64,000 nt of DNA from Orobanche coerulescens. Its lineage: Eukaryota > Streptophyta > Magnoliopsida > Lamiales > Orobanchaceae. A model generated the notes under the pieces. That model made no database searches. It saw only the letters and a list, made by a program, of their open reading frames with translations, and was not told where the DNA came from. The stretch lies in the NCBI GenBank assembly GCA_033398695.1, contig CM065819.1:3211501-3275500 (forward strand). The letters run 5' to 3'. This document shows, piece by piece, positions 56,973 to 64,000 of the stretch. Within the stretch, counting starts at the first letter, position 1. Every line of letters starts with the position of its first letter. The position numbers and the translations under genes were made by a program.

Positions 56973-57857
56973 ATGGCGTTCCAATTTGCACCAAATGAAG
57001 ATCTTGTGTCGAACCAATCTCCATTCTTCGACGGATCAAATTATATGAAATGGAAAAAGAAGATGTCAATCTTCATCCGAGCTTATGATATTGAGCTTTG
57101 GAATATCATATGTCTAGGTTCGAAAATTCCCAAGAATTCCAACGGGATTATAAAAAGTTTCGAAGAATATGATGATATGGATTGGGAGAACGACCACCAA
57201 AATTGTAAGGCAACGCAAATGATTTATTGTGCCTTATATCTGGAAGATCTCGATCGTATTTCCTCGTGTAATAGTGCCAAAGAAATTTGGAATAAGTTAG
57301 AGGCAACTCACGAAGGAACAAATCAAGCAACATGGAGCGATGAAGACGAAGATGAAGATTTTCTAAATCAAAATAATCTCGCTCTCATGGCCCGGAGTTC
57401 ATTCGACGATAGCGACGTTGAAAGCCAAGTAAGTAACTCTTACGATGAACTTTTTGAAGCATTCGAGTTATTACATACGGACTATCAAAATGCTTTAAAT
57501 GAGATTAAATCCCTAAAATCCAAATACAAATCTTTGGAAAATAAAAATTCCAAAATTCTTGAAAAAGGGAACTTTGTTGAGATCGATCATTCTAAATGCA
57601 TTGAAAACGAAAATATTTTGAAGGATGATCTTGTTAAAATCCAAACCGAGCTCAAAAATTTAACGAAGAAATTCTCTCCCGAAAACGAGAAATTTGAAAA
57701 TATGCTCCCGGTTCAAAAATACACTTTGAATAAACAGGGGTTGGGATTCAAACCACGTTCTAAAAATGAATCCTTAAATTTTAAAATACCCCGTTGTGAG
57801 AAATGTTTAAAATTGGGCATCACATTTCGAATTGTAAAAGTCCACGATGGACGATAA
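56973..57857 (+). CDS. gag: Element G shortened Gag (294 aa)
   Basis: ATG at 56973 follows the primer-binding site by ~45 bases. The N-terminal part is Copia Gag-like (SPFFDGSNYMKWKKKMSIFI, then YCALYLEDLDRISSCNSAKE, IWNKLEATHEGT). After residue ~150 the frame jumps to an acidic patch (SDEDEDEDFLNQNNLALMAR) and a coiled coil (about 185-265), so the middle Gag region is deleted. A half zinc knuckle (CEKCLKLG) is followed by a frameshifted rest (HISNCKSPR-like in another frame). Nothing resembling pol follows. It is open but probably needs helper proteins to move. Confidence 0.8.
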   Translation: MAFQFAPNEDLVSNQSPFFDGSNYMKWKKKMSIFIRAYDIELWNIICLGSKIPKNSNGIIKSFEEYDDMDWENDHQNCKATQMIYCALYLEDLDRISSCNSAKEIWNKLEATHEGTNQATWSDEDEDEDFLNQNNLALMARSSFDDSDVESQVSNSYDELFEAFELLHTDYQNALNEIKSLKSKYKSLENKNSKILEKGNFVEIDHSKCIENENILKDDLVKIQTELKNLTKKFSPENEKFENMLPVQKYTLNKQGLGFKPRSKNESLNFKIPRCEKCLKLGITFRIVKVHDGR

Positions 57858-58421
57858 AAACTAAGAAAATTTGGATTCCCAAAGGAACGTTTATTCCTAA
57901 TATCGTCTCTGTCTCAAAACAAAAACCGACTTTCGGTTGGATCCCCAAAAATTAATTTTTAACAAATTGATATTTTACAAAGGGGGAGATAATATTTTCA
58001 GGGGGAGTTATTTCCTATTCATGCATAGTTATATTCATCAATTGGTATCATGCATATTCAATAATTGGTATCCTCTATTCAATTGCTATATTTTCTTTAC
58101 ACTTTTTGCTGAATACAAAAAGGAGGAGAAGGAGTTGAATCGGATAAAAAGCGTCATGAAAGATATGACGAGAAAAATACAAAGTAAAAAGGAGGAGAAA
58201 ATAATAAAAATCGAAGAAGTCGAAAAGGAGAAAAAGAAATCATACAAAAAGGGGGGAAATGAAGAAGTCGAAAATGACAAGAAAAGAGAATGGGTGAAAC
58301 TAACAAAACGATCAAAGCCGAAAACTTTGAAACATACAAATATATATATATATATATACTTTTATTTTGCAGGTTTTATCCAATTCAAGGGTTGTTTTGT
58401 AATTATCAAAAAGGGGGAGAT
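57858..58421 (+). other. Element G 3' interior: purine-rich non-coding
   Basis: Just after gag is a KIWIPKGTF-like remnant of the Gag tail, then two polypurine tracts with AGGGGGAG. A 200-bp purine-rich stretch (58110-58320) repeats GAAGTCGAAAA units, followed by an (AT)n run near 58340. A Lys/Glu-rich frame here is a by-product of this composition. The final tract 58408-58421 primes the 3' LTR. Confidence 0.65.
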
Positions 58422-59673
58422 TGTTGGAATATTTATTCCACATATTCATAAATAGTGTTTTGATGATTAAGTTGCTAAACAAAACAAAACAACAAAGAGG
58501 CAAAGCAAAACAACGAAGCAGACGAAGACGCAAAAAGCTGGACAAAATACAAGGCTAGCGCACGCTAGACATATAAGTTAGCGCACGCTAACGGGTCCCA
58601 GCTGCAGAACAGACGAGTTCGAAGTTACTTGAAGTCAAGTCATCTGATGAAGATAGCGCACGCTACACATGATTATTAACGCACGCTATCGAAGGCATTT
58701 TACCATTGTGAAGACATTCAAACACAGAATGACGTATGTAGTGAAGTAAGACATAGCGCACGCTACTGATGATATTTAGCGCACGCTAAATATCATTTTG
58801 AAATCAAGTCAATCAATCCGTTGGGAAGGTTCTGATGCAAAGTCAAAAAGTATAAACGGATATATGACGCATTCAATGATGCAAGATTAGCGCACGCTAC
58901 AAGGAATGTTAGCGCACGCTAACTGTCATGGACAGTAGCCACTGGACTGAAACTGGAAGATATTAACGTACGCTACATGCAGTACATACGTACGCTACAG
59001 GCAACAATGCGTGATAGCGCACGCTAAGAAGAAGAGCTAGCGCACGCTAGCAAGTCAACTGACAGTAACGGCTAGTTTGATGAAGAAGGCTATAAATACC
59101 ACATCCTTTGTATCAAACCATACAACAACTTCAAGCAATCAAGACATTGATCTGATATTCATATACATTATATTGTTGTTGTGATATTGGGCTTATATTG
59201 TTAGTTTGAGTGTTTATACATTCAACACATACACGAGAGGTAAAAGAAAAGATACGATTGGATTCGGTGTTATTAGGATCAAGGATCCGGCATTGTTAGA
59301 ATCGCAATCGCTATCTTAGTGAGGTTTATCTAGTACCGATAGAAAGCTAGAGTGGTTGATTCCTTGTCCAATAGAAAAGGAAAAGGGTTTAACTTGGACC
59401 GACATAAAGACAAGTACAAGCGGTAATATCTCGACCGATAGAAGAGAGATTGAACGATTTACTCGGACTGATAGAAGACGAGCTTGTAACGGTAATCCCT
59501 CGACCGATAGAAGAGAGGTGCAGAGGTTTATATCTTAAGCCTATAGAAAAAGATAACGAGAGAGGATGTATGCATGTTTGGCCGAACCTCTATAAATCCG
59601 TGTGTCGATTTATTTTCCGCACTTTATATTTACGCTTTCACACAACGATGCTTATACCGAAATTGCTCCAACA
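58422..59673 (+). repeat. Element G 3' LTR
   Basis: Near-identical to the 5' LTR; ends CTCCAACA followed by target-site copy CCGCA. Confidence 0.93.
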
Positions 59674-59828
59674 CCGCATGCAAGTTATCAACAAAATTTG
59701 TCCCTTCAAAACTCCAAATTGCAGATATTTTCACAAAGTGTTTAGCTCGTCCTCTATTCCAGTTCTTTCGATCCAAGCTCCGAGTTGGACCCAACCCCAA
59801 CGTCTCACTTGAGGGGGGTTGGGGGTAA
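59674..59828 (+). pseudogene. Element F RNase H C-terminus
   Basis: Continues HFIREVI after G: KLSTKFVPSKLQIADIFTKC, then PLFQFFRSKLRVGPNPNVSL, ending at TAA (59826). This is the conserved end of Copia pol. The last codons overlap the purine tract GAGGGGGGTTGGGGG that precedes the 3' LTR. Confidence 0.88.
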
Positions 59829-60003
59829 TAACATAGCATAATTTTAGGAATTTATTAACATAGCATAATTTTAGGAATTTATTATTCTCTTTCCATATAT
59901 ATGTGATATTGTAATTATTGTTGTAGTTATCTCTAGTCTACTCTTGTAACTGTAATACTCAAGTTGAGAATATATCATAATTTCTTATTCTCTACAAATA
60001 CAA
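59829..60003 (+). repeat. Probable element F 3' LTR (short, decayed)
   Basis: Directly follows the pol purine tract. It begins with a 28-bp direct duplication (AACATAGCATAATTTTAGG units at ~59830 and ~59857) and ends near TTATTCTCTACA. No 5' LTR is available for comparison, so the ends are estimates. Confidence 0.45.
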
Positions 60004-60282
60004 ATCATTGAATAATAAGCCATGTAGCACATAATTCATAAAGTAAATAAATAAAAAATTATTGAACACAAGAAGCAAGAATATATATGGTACAAGACTT
60101 GGTGTAAAAATAAACTCCAAGCCTGACTAAGAAAACATATAAAATATAATGTAAAGAAAAATGGTAACCTAATTAGAAAAGCATATAAAATACAATATTC
60201 ACCTCAGGGGGCCAGAATCTGATGCTTAAGCTTTCTGTTTTTAAATCGTGCTTAAAAATTATGAGAACTCCAGCATCCTTGT
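60004..60282. other. AT-rich intergenic stretch
   Basis: No gene or element recognised. It contains two short copies of a CATATAAAATA(T/C)AAT block near 60136 and 60182. It may include the 3' flank of the helicase-like gene. Confidence 0.5.
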
Positions 60283-60496
60283 AGTTGGTCAAATGAGTAC
60301 ATAAATACTCACATACTTGGTCAAATGAATATTATTGTACTCATATATAATACGTAGTATTTTACTCATATTGTATGTATGAGTATATTAGTACTCACGT
60401 ACTTGTTCAAATGAGTACAGTAATATTATGTTCTCGGACAAATGAGTACACTAGTACTCATGTATATTGAAGTAGTACTCATGTATACTGGAGTAT
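60283..60496. repeat. GAGTAC/GTACTC inverted-motif cluster
   Basis: Repeated CAAATGAGTAC and TAGTACTCA(T/C)GTA motifs, about a dozen in both orientations across ~210 bp. Many pair as short palindromes such as GAGTACACTAGTACTC. The arrangement could form a fold-back, or be a decayed minisatellite just past the end of the helicase-like gene. Confidence 0.6.
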
Positions 60497-60689
60497 ATTT
60501 AAACATGACTTGAGCACGGAAGGGCCTGAGCACTAGATCCTTAAGCATGACATAAGTAACACTGCAAAATCAACAAAATATAAATGACATAAGATCAAGT
60601 TCAAGTAGCAAATCCCCTTACTCAGGAACTGTTCCTAAATTACATCCACACTACGTACACAAATGTCATCCGATTCTTGCTCAAAAACT

Positions 60690-61601
60690 TTATAGTTGTG
60701 TAATAAAGGCCGGATCGGAACTGTTGTAGACATTAGTGGCACGAAGTCTTTCAAAATACGACACCATCAATCCGTTCTTCCTAGCAATATCGGAGCGGAC
60801 CCAACCTGTACGGTTGGTGGGAGCTCCGGTGAGTATGACATTTGTTTTCTCATTCGCATAACTACTGAGAGGGATCATTGTCTCTGGCTCATTAGCAGAA
60901 GATGAATCTACTAGAAATATATGGCTAAAATGCCCAGCAGCTATACCTTGATTAACAAGACGAGAGCTACTGACAAAAGTCGAGAATATGACTTTAAATT
61001 GCTTCAATTCCTCGCGCGAAGGAAACGAGAAACACTCCCCTTCATAAACACATAAAGGGATGATGTCAGCAGGCACCTCGTCTACCTCCCTAAATGCAGC
61101 ATTTGCTCGAAACATTACAGACTCTGGAATCTCCCTCTTCAAACTTCTCATTAGTATATCACCTGTGCTGTTGAGAGTAGAACATACCAAGATTCGAGGT
61201 TTAGACGACCTCTGATAAATTTGAAGCACTGCTTCTCGAACGACCAATCCGGTTTTTGATAGGCTACCACCAGTTATGCAGAGTGGACCTTCTACGAGAT
61301 AAGGTGGGGTGCCCTTGAAGCTTAAGATACGACGAACAGCAGAATTATTACTATCTATACCAAAATGAGGCGCCGAGTCTGATGAGCTTGTGTTGTTTCG
61401 AGTATTGGCACATTCCGGAAAAATGTAGCTTTTGAATAAAGGACCTGATGCAGCTGAAATTGCTTGGTGAGCCCTTTTCAAACAAACTCTGTTAAACGAG
61501 AAGCTAATATCATACTTGCGAGTCCCGTGATGCTGAGAGTAAAATTCTTCTCCAAATTCAACCAACACCTCTGTGCTTTTCACCACTCGATAAACAATAC
61601 C
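60690..61601 (-). CDS. Helicase-like gene, last visible exon
   Basis: Begins at 61601 after the acceptor CATGAGAGCAG with GIVYRVVKSTEV and stops with TAA at 60692-60690 after DPAFITQL. 303 codons are open with no internal stop. It holds the helicase N-terminal half with altered Walker A and motif II. In related helicases the protein continues well past this point; here the sequence after the stop is not helicase-like in any frame I could read. Confidence 0.75.
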   Translation of the reverse strand, partial: GIVYRVVKSTEVLVEFGEEFYSQHHGTRKYDISFSFNRVCLKRAHQAISAASGPLFKSYIFPECANTRNNTSSSDSAPHFGIDSNNSAVRRILSFKGTPPYLVEGPLCITGGSLSKTGLVVREAVLQIYQRSSKPRILVCSTLNSTGDILMRSLKREIPESVMFRANAAFREVDEVPADIIPLCVYEGECFSFPSREELKQFKVIFSTFVSSSRLVNQGIAAGHFSHIFLVDSSSANEPETMIPLSSYANEKTNVILTGAPTNRTGWVRSDIARKNGLMVSYFERLRATNVYNSSDPAFITQL

Positions 61602-61664
61602 CTGCTCTCATGATTTCACAATGGTGTAAGTAAATATTCTGGAAAGATGCACATATATCATATA

Positions 61665-61835
61665 ACGGTCCCTACAATCAAGCGTGGCCAGGGTCGCTCC
61701 GTTATGGAGTGATATGGGACTTGCACAACCACAGAATATTTTGTTATGTTTTTATTCCCTTTTTTTTTGAGTGGTTGTGGCAGTGCCACGATCACTCCAT
61801 AACGAAGTGAAGAGGTCATGCTCGATCGGGTACCG
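61665..61835. mobile_element. Mutator-type miniature element in intron
   Basis: Long inverted arms of about 70 bp: CTCCGTTATGGAGTGAT (near 61696) against ATCACTCCATAACGAAGTG (near 61791), and TTGCACAACCAC against GTGGTTGTGGCA further in. A direct 9-bp flank TATCATATA / TATCATATG (61656-61664 and 61836-61844) fits a Mutator-type target duplication with one change. It has no coding capacity. It lies in the intron between exons 2 and 3 of the helicase-like gene. Confidence 0.6.
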
Positions 61836-61915
61836 TATCATATGAGACCCAGAAATAAAGACACACCGGATACAATATGCTTAAATTTGAGAGGGATTAC
61901 ATCTTACATTTGTAT

Positions 61916-62844
61916 CAGTGTTTTTAATAGCGGTGAATAGCGCGCTATGTAGCGCGCTTTAGCGCATTTTTTTTGTAGAACGCGATGGAGCGCTGGTCCA
62001 GTTGCGCTCAGACTTCCTTTGCGCGCGCGAATGGCTGATGTGGCGCCGAAAGCGCGGGATTGCGCGCGCTATACACGCGATTGCGCGCGCTGGCTGCGCT
62101 TTTAGGGTTAAAGGTGAAAAACCCTAATTAAACTTCCTCTTACCTTAATTACTTAAAGCCACGGCCAGCGGGATAGAAAACCCTAATTAAACCTCGGCTG
62201 AATAGGATATAAGCCACAGAAAAATCTGAACGGGCCAAACCACTTCTTTGAGGCAGAATAGCAGGGCACATCTCAAAATCCTGAAAAAAAATTCCATGTA
62301 GTTCTGAAGCAGAGCAGCGGTCCACAACAAATAAATTGCAGCCATCTTCTGCTCTCGATTCTCGCAAAATCCAGTATTTCATGGATTTGCTTCGCACCCT
62401 TCGACAGTTTAAGTGAGAGTTGGACTTGTCGATGAAGATGTGGAGATCGACGAACATGTTGGCATAGATCGACAAATCTTTGATAGTGCAACTTTTCTCG
62501 AAATACAAACTCTCGATGATGATGATAGTGATATCGTGTTAGAAGACTACTACTAGAAATTAGAATTTTTAAGTGTTTCTAGGATTGAGTATTTTCATAT
62601 TGTGACTTATTTAAGTTTGTTGTTATGGATTATTACAAAAAGTCTAGGTTTTTTTGTTTATTTGAAATTATTCCATGGCTATTTACTTTGGTTATTTTGC
62701 TATTATTCTTATACGGGAATTATTTTATTTTTTTACTTAAAATATGTCATGTTCGAATTACCTACGCTATGCGCTACGCTATTTTGCGCTACGCAATTCT
62801 ATACAAAAACGCTACGTGCCTACGCAACGCAACTGAAAACACTG
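61916..62844. mobile_element. hAT-type non-autonomous DNA element in intron
   Basis: Starts CAGTGTTTTT and ends GAAAACACTG, inverted 9-bp termini CAGTGTTTT. An exact 8-bp duplication ATTTGTAT flanks it (61908-61915 and 62845-62852), diagnostic of hAT insertion. Subterminal zones carry repeated AGCGC / GCGCTA motifs (TAGCGCGCTATGTAGCGCGC near 61935; CGCTATGCGCTACGC near 62763). No full transposase is present; only a short plus-strand acidic frame (about 62413-62556, ending SDIVLEDYY) could be a transposase tail. Confidence 0.85.
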
Positions 62845-62954
62845 ATTTGTATACAACCTCCGTTGACAGACACATATATGACATGAGATAAAACACAAGA
62901 GACTGAATCCCCGGAACAAGAGGTTCTACAAAAAAAAAATTATATGAGACTTAC

Positions 62955-63179
62955 TTGAAACTTGTTGCCTTCTCTGCCTGAAGGTCGAGCATAGACAAAG
63001 TCTCTAGATAAAAGAAACGGTCGTCTCTCAGGAACAGAATCAATTTGAAAGGCAGCAAAGCTTTTATCTTCCTTCTTCGCACCCTTCTTGAAATTCTTGT
63101 TCTTGAATGACGACTTATTGTAGACTGATGCTTCATGCAACTCTATTTTCACATTTGACAACTGATAACCGCTCCACTT
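62955..63179 (-). CDS. Helicase-like gene, middle exon
   Basis: 75 codons between acceptor TTATTTAG and donor CAA-GTAAGT. It encodes KWSGYQLSNVKIELHEASVY, a basic patch (SSFKNKNFKKGAKKEDKS) and PERRPFLLSRDFVYARPSG. It is open and in phase with both neighbours. Its first ~50 bases are duplicated upstream in the intron. Confidence 0.78.
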
Positions 63180-63368
63180 CTAAATAATAAAAAGCATAAT
63201 TAACTTCTCTAAGATCAAATTCGAATATTCAATATATATATATATATTATATATATATATGATGCTTCATGCAACTCTATTTTTCACATTTGACAACTGA
63301 TAACCGCTCCACTTCTAGATAAATAAAAAGCATAATTAACTTCTCTAAGATCAAAGTCGAACATTCAA

Positions 63369-63370
<2 letters not shown>
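63127..63370 (-). repeat. Tandem duplication of intron end plus exon start
   Basis: The ~110-bp block GATGCTTCATGC to AAGATCAAA-TCGAA(T/C)ATTCAA occurs at about 63127-63240 and again at about 63261-63370, separated by an (AT)n run. It copies the splice acceptor and the first ~50 coding bases of the middle exon. The second copy has an extra T, so it would be out of frame. Confidence 0.85.

Positions 63371-63411
<41 letters not shown>
63370..63411. repeat. (TA)n microsatellite
   Basis: About 20 TA units just inside the intron, after the duplication. A shorter interrupted run is at 63231-63260. Confidence 0.95.
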
Positions 63412-63414
<3 letters not shown>

Positions 63415-63425
63415 TAATTAACAAC

Positions 63426-64000
63426 CTCAACGTAGAAATCCTCGGCATATAGCAGAGCAGCAAAGTAATCCTTGTAGGTAGATGGAGACAAAGGCTTCTT
63501 CAAAATGTCGGGCACGATATCTCTCTCAATGAAATTTTCAATCTCCTTGGGAATCATGTAAATTAGTTGTGATGCTCCACCACCGCCCTTGTGATCGGCC
63601 ACACGCATATAGCTTTTGGATTGTTTTGCATGCTGATCGTTTGCTGTCAAATTAGTGTGGAGGAGCGGAGACAAAGTAGACTTAGAGGAAGGAAGGGTCT
63701 TCGAATATGATGGAGATGAAGATGTAGGAGGAGGCTTCGTTTGAGGCGTAGAAGATGGTAATGCATAAGAGCTAGGCACACCCAAAGACGAGCAAGGAGT
63801 AGTAGTAGTAGCAGTAGTAGCAGCAGCAGCAGTAGTAGTAGTAGTAGTACTAGGACTACTTGAATTTTGGTAAACATACTCGTAACGATGGGTTTGGTTC
63901 CGACCAGATTGGTTATCATTACCAACTGAAGGGTATGTGTTTCTGTCTCTCTCTGAAGTTTGAGAGCCAGTTGCATGAGCATGATCATTTTGTTCTTCAT
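63426..64000 (-). CDS. Helicase-like gene, first visible exon (5' partial)
   Basis: Open throughout in one frame to the window edge and ending before an intron at 63425 (GAG then GTTGTTAA, a weak donor). The upstream part is low complexity, Gln/Ser/Thr/Pro-rich (DNQSGRNQTHRYEYVYQNSS, then a Thr/Ala run). The 3' half has RVADHKGGGGASQLIYMIPK and YKDYFAALLYAEDFYVE, which match the start of the SDE3-type conserved region. The start codon lies beyond the window. Confidence 0.72.
63797..63848 (-). repeat. Coding trinucleotide repeat (AGT/AGC on plus)
   Basis: About 17 AGT or AGC triplets, read on the minus strand as ACT and GCT codons, giving a Thr/Ala tract in the N-terminal low-complexity region of the helicase-like protein. 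Confidence 0.85.

Larger units (their letters stand above)
55673..59673 (+). mobile_element. Element G: gag-only (TR-GAG-like) Copia-type element
   Basis: LTRs 55673-56915 and 58422-59673 are near-identical. Target-site duplication CCGCA is at 55668-55672 and 59674-59678. The interior is only ~1.5 kb: primer-binding site, shortened gag and purine-rich non-coding sequence, with no pol. Insertion split the RNase H of F. The purine tract AAAAAGGGGGAGA next to the 3' LTR and an extra tract ACAAAGGGGGAGATA (57976) suggest a Sirevirus-like ancestor. Confidence 0.93.
60690..64000 (-). pseudogene. SDE3/MOV10-like RNA helicase gene, 5' partial, C-terminally truncated, catalytic motifs altered
   Basis: Three minus-strand exons (63426-64000, 62955-63179, 60690-61601) join in phase 0 with GT-AG introns to give at least 570 codons. 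The product resembles plant SDE3-type SF1 helicases, which unwind RNA in silencing: an IPKEIENFIERDIVPDIL and YKDYFAALLYAEDFY region, PERRPFLLSRDFVYARPSG, VLVEFGEEFY and FSFNRVCLKRAHQA, then the first RecA-like domain. The Walker A site reads ITGGSLSKTG instead of the family GPPGTGKT, motif II has VDSSSANEPE instead of DEA-type, and the motif III region TGAPTNRTG is changed. The frame stops at ITQL, so motifs IV-VI are missing. It could be a pseudogene or a non-catalytic paralogue. The family assignment is from motif recognition only. Confidence 0.7.

Noticed and set aside
57937..58455. 172-codon Lys/Glu-rich frame in G
   Set aside because: It follows a purine-rich non-coding stretch and runs into the 3' LTR; composition explains it.
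62149..62508. 119-codon minus-strand frame in the intron
   Set aside because: It lies inside the hAT-type element, shows no transposase motif, and is opposite the short acidic plus-strand tail.
1..64000. tRNA or rRNA genes
   Set aside because: Only tRNA-complementary primer sites (TGGTATCGGAG) were seen; no cloverleaf or rRNA sequence was recognised by eye.

Overview
This is a plant nuclear window, most likely from a eudicot with a repeat-rich genome; the species cannot be named from the sequence. About 60 kb is a stack of nested LTR retrotransposons. Only the last ~3.3 kb (minus strand) carries a host gene: a SDE3/MOV10-type RNA-helicase-like gene whose 5' end lies beyond the right edge. 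No bacterial-type genes, rRNA, tRNA or CRISPR were seen.

Layout, left to right. Element A (1-7230) is a Gypsy-type element with very long LTRs (3.67 kb) and a non-coding interior; its 5' LTR is cut by the window edge. It sits in an LTR remnant H (7231-7567). Next comes F, an old plus-strand Copia element now in three pieces (7568-7698, 53132-55672, 59674-~60003). F was split by B, a Tekay/Del-like Gypsy chromovirus (7699-53131). B was in turn split by three insertions: C2 (11163-20188, TSD GCATT), C3 (20358-32706, TSD GTGCC) and D (35108-49987, TSD GACTT). D was split by E (37287-46810, TSD GAATT/TAATT). G (55673-59673, TSD CCGCA) is a gag-only Copia-type element inserted in the RNase H end of F. 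The deepest nest is F > B > D > E, and most levels are proven by 5-bp target-site duplications and by split domains that rejoin across the insertions.

E is the best preserved element: near-identical LTRs and a 968-codon pol reading frame. C3 is a Sirevirus-like Copia with an intact 763-codon gag, a broken pol and a large broken extra gene after pol. C2 is a pol-less relative of C3 in the rare arrangement LTR-internal-LTR-internal-LTR. D has lost everything between its 5' LTR and the end of its RNase H/integrase region.

Unexpected signals. (1) The U3 regions of A, D, E, G and H, which include both Gypsy and Copia elements, carry arrays of the same near-palindromic 12-mer (TAGCGCACGCTA or its TAACGTACGTTA variant) just upstream of a TATA box. 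(2) The C2/C3 LTRs carry about five small hairpins with different stems but the same CACACA loop, with one compensatory base-pair change between the families. (3) The helicase-like gene keeps its reading frame and splice sites but has altered residues at its ATP-binding and hydrolysis motifs, and stops before the second half of the helicase core. Its introns hold a hAT-type and a Mutator-type non-autonomous DNA element and a duplicated splice acceptor.
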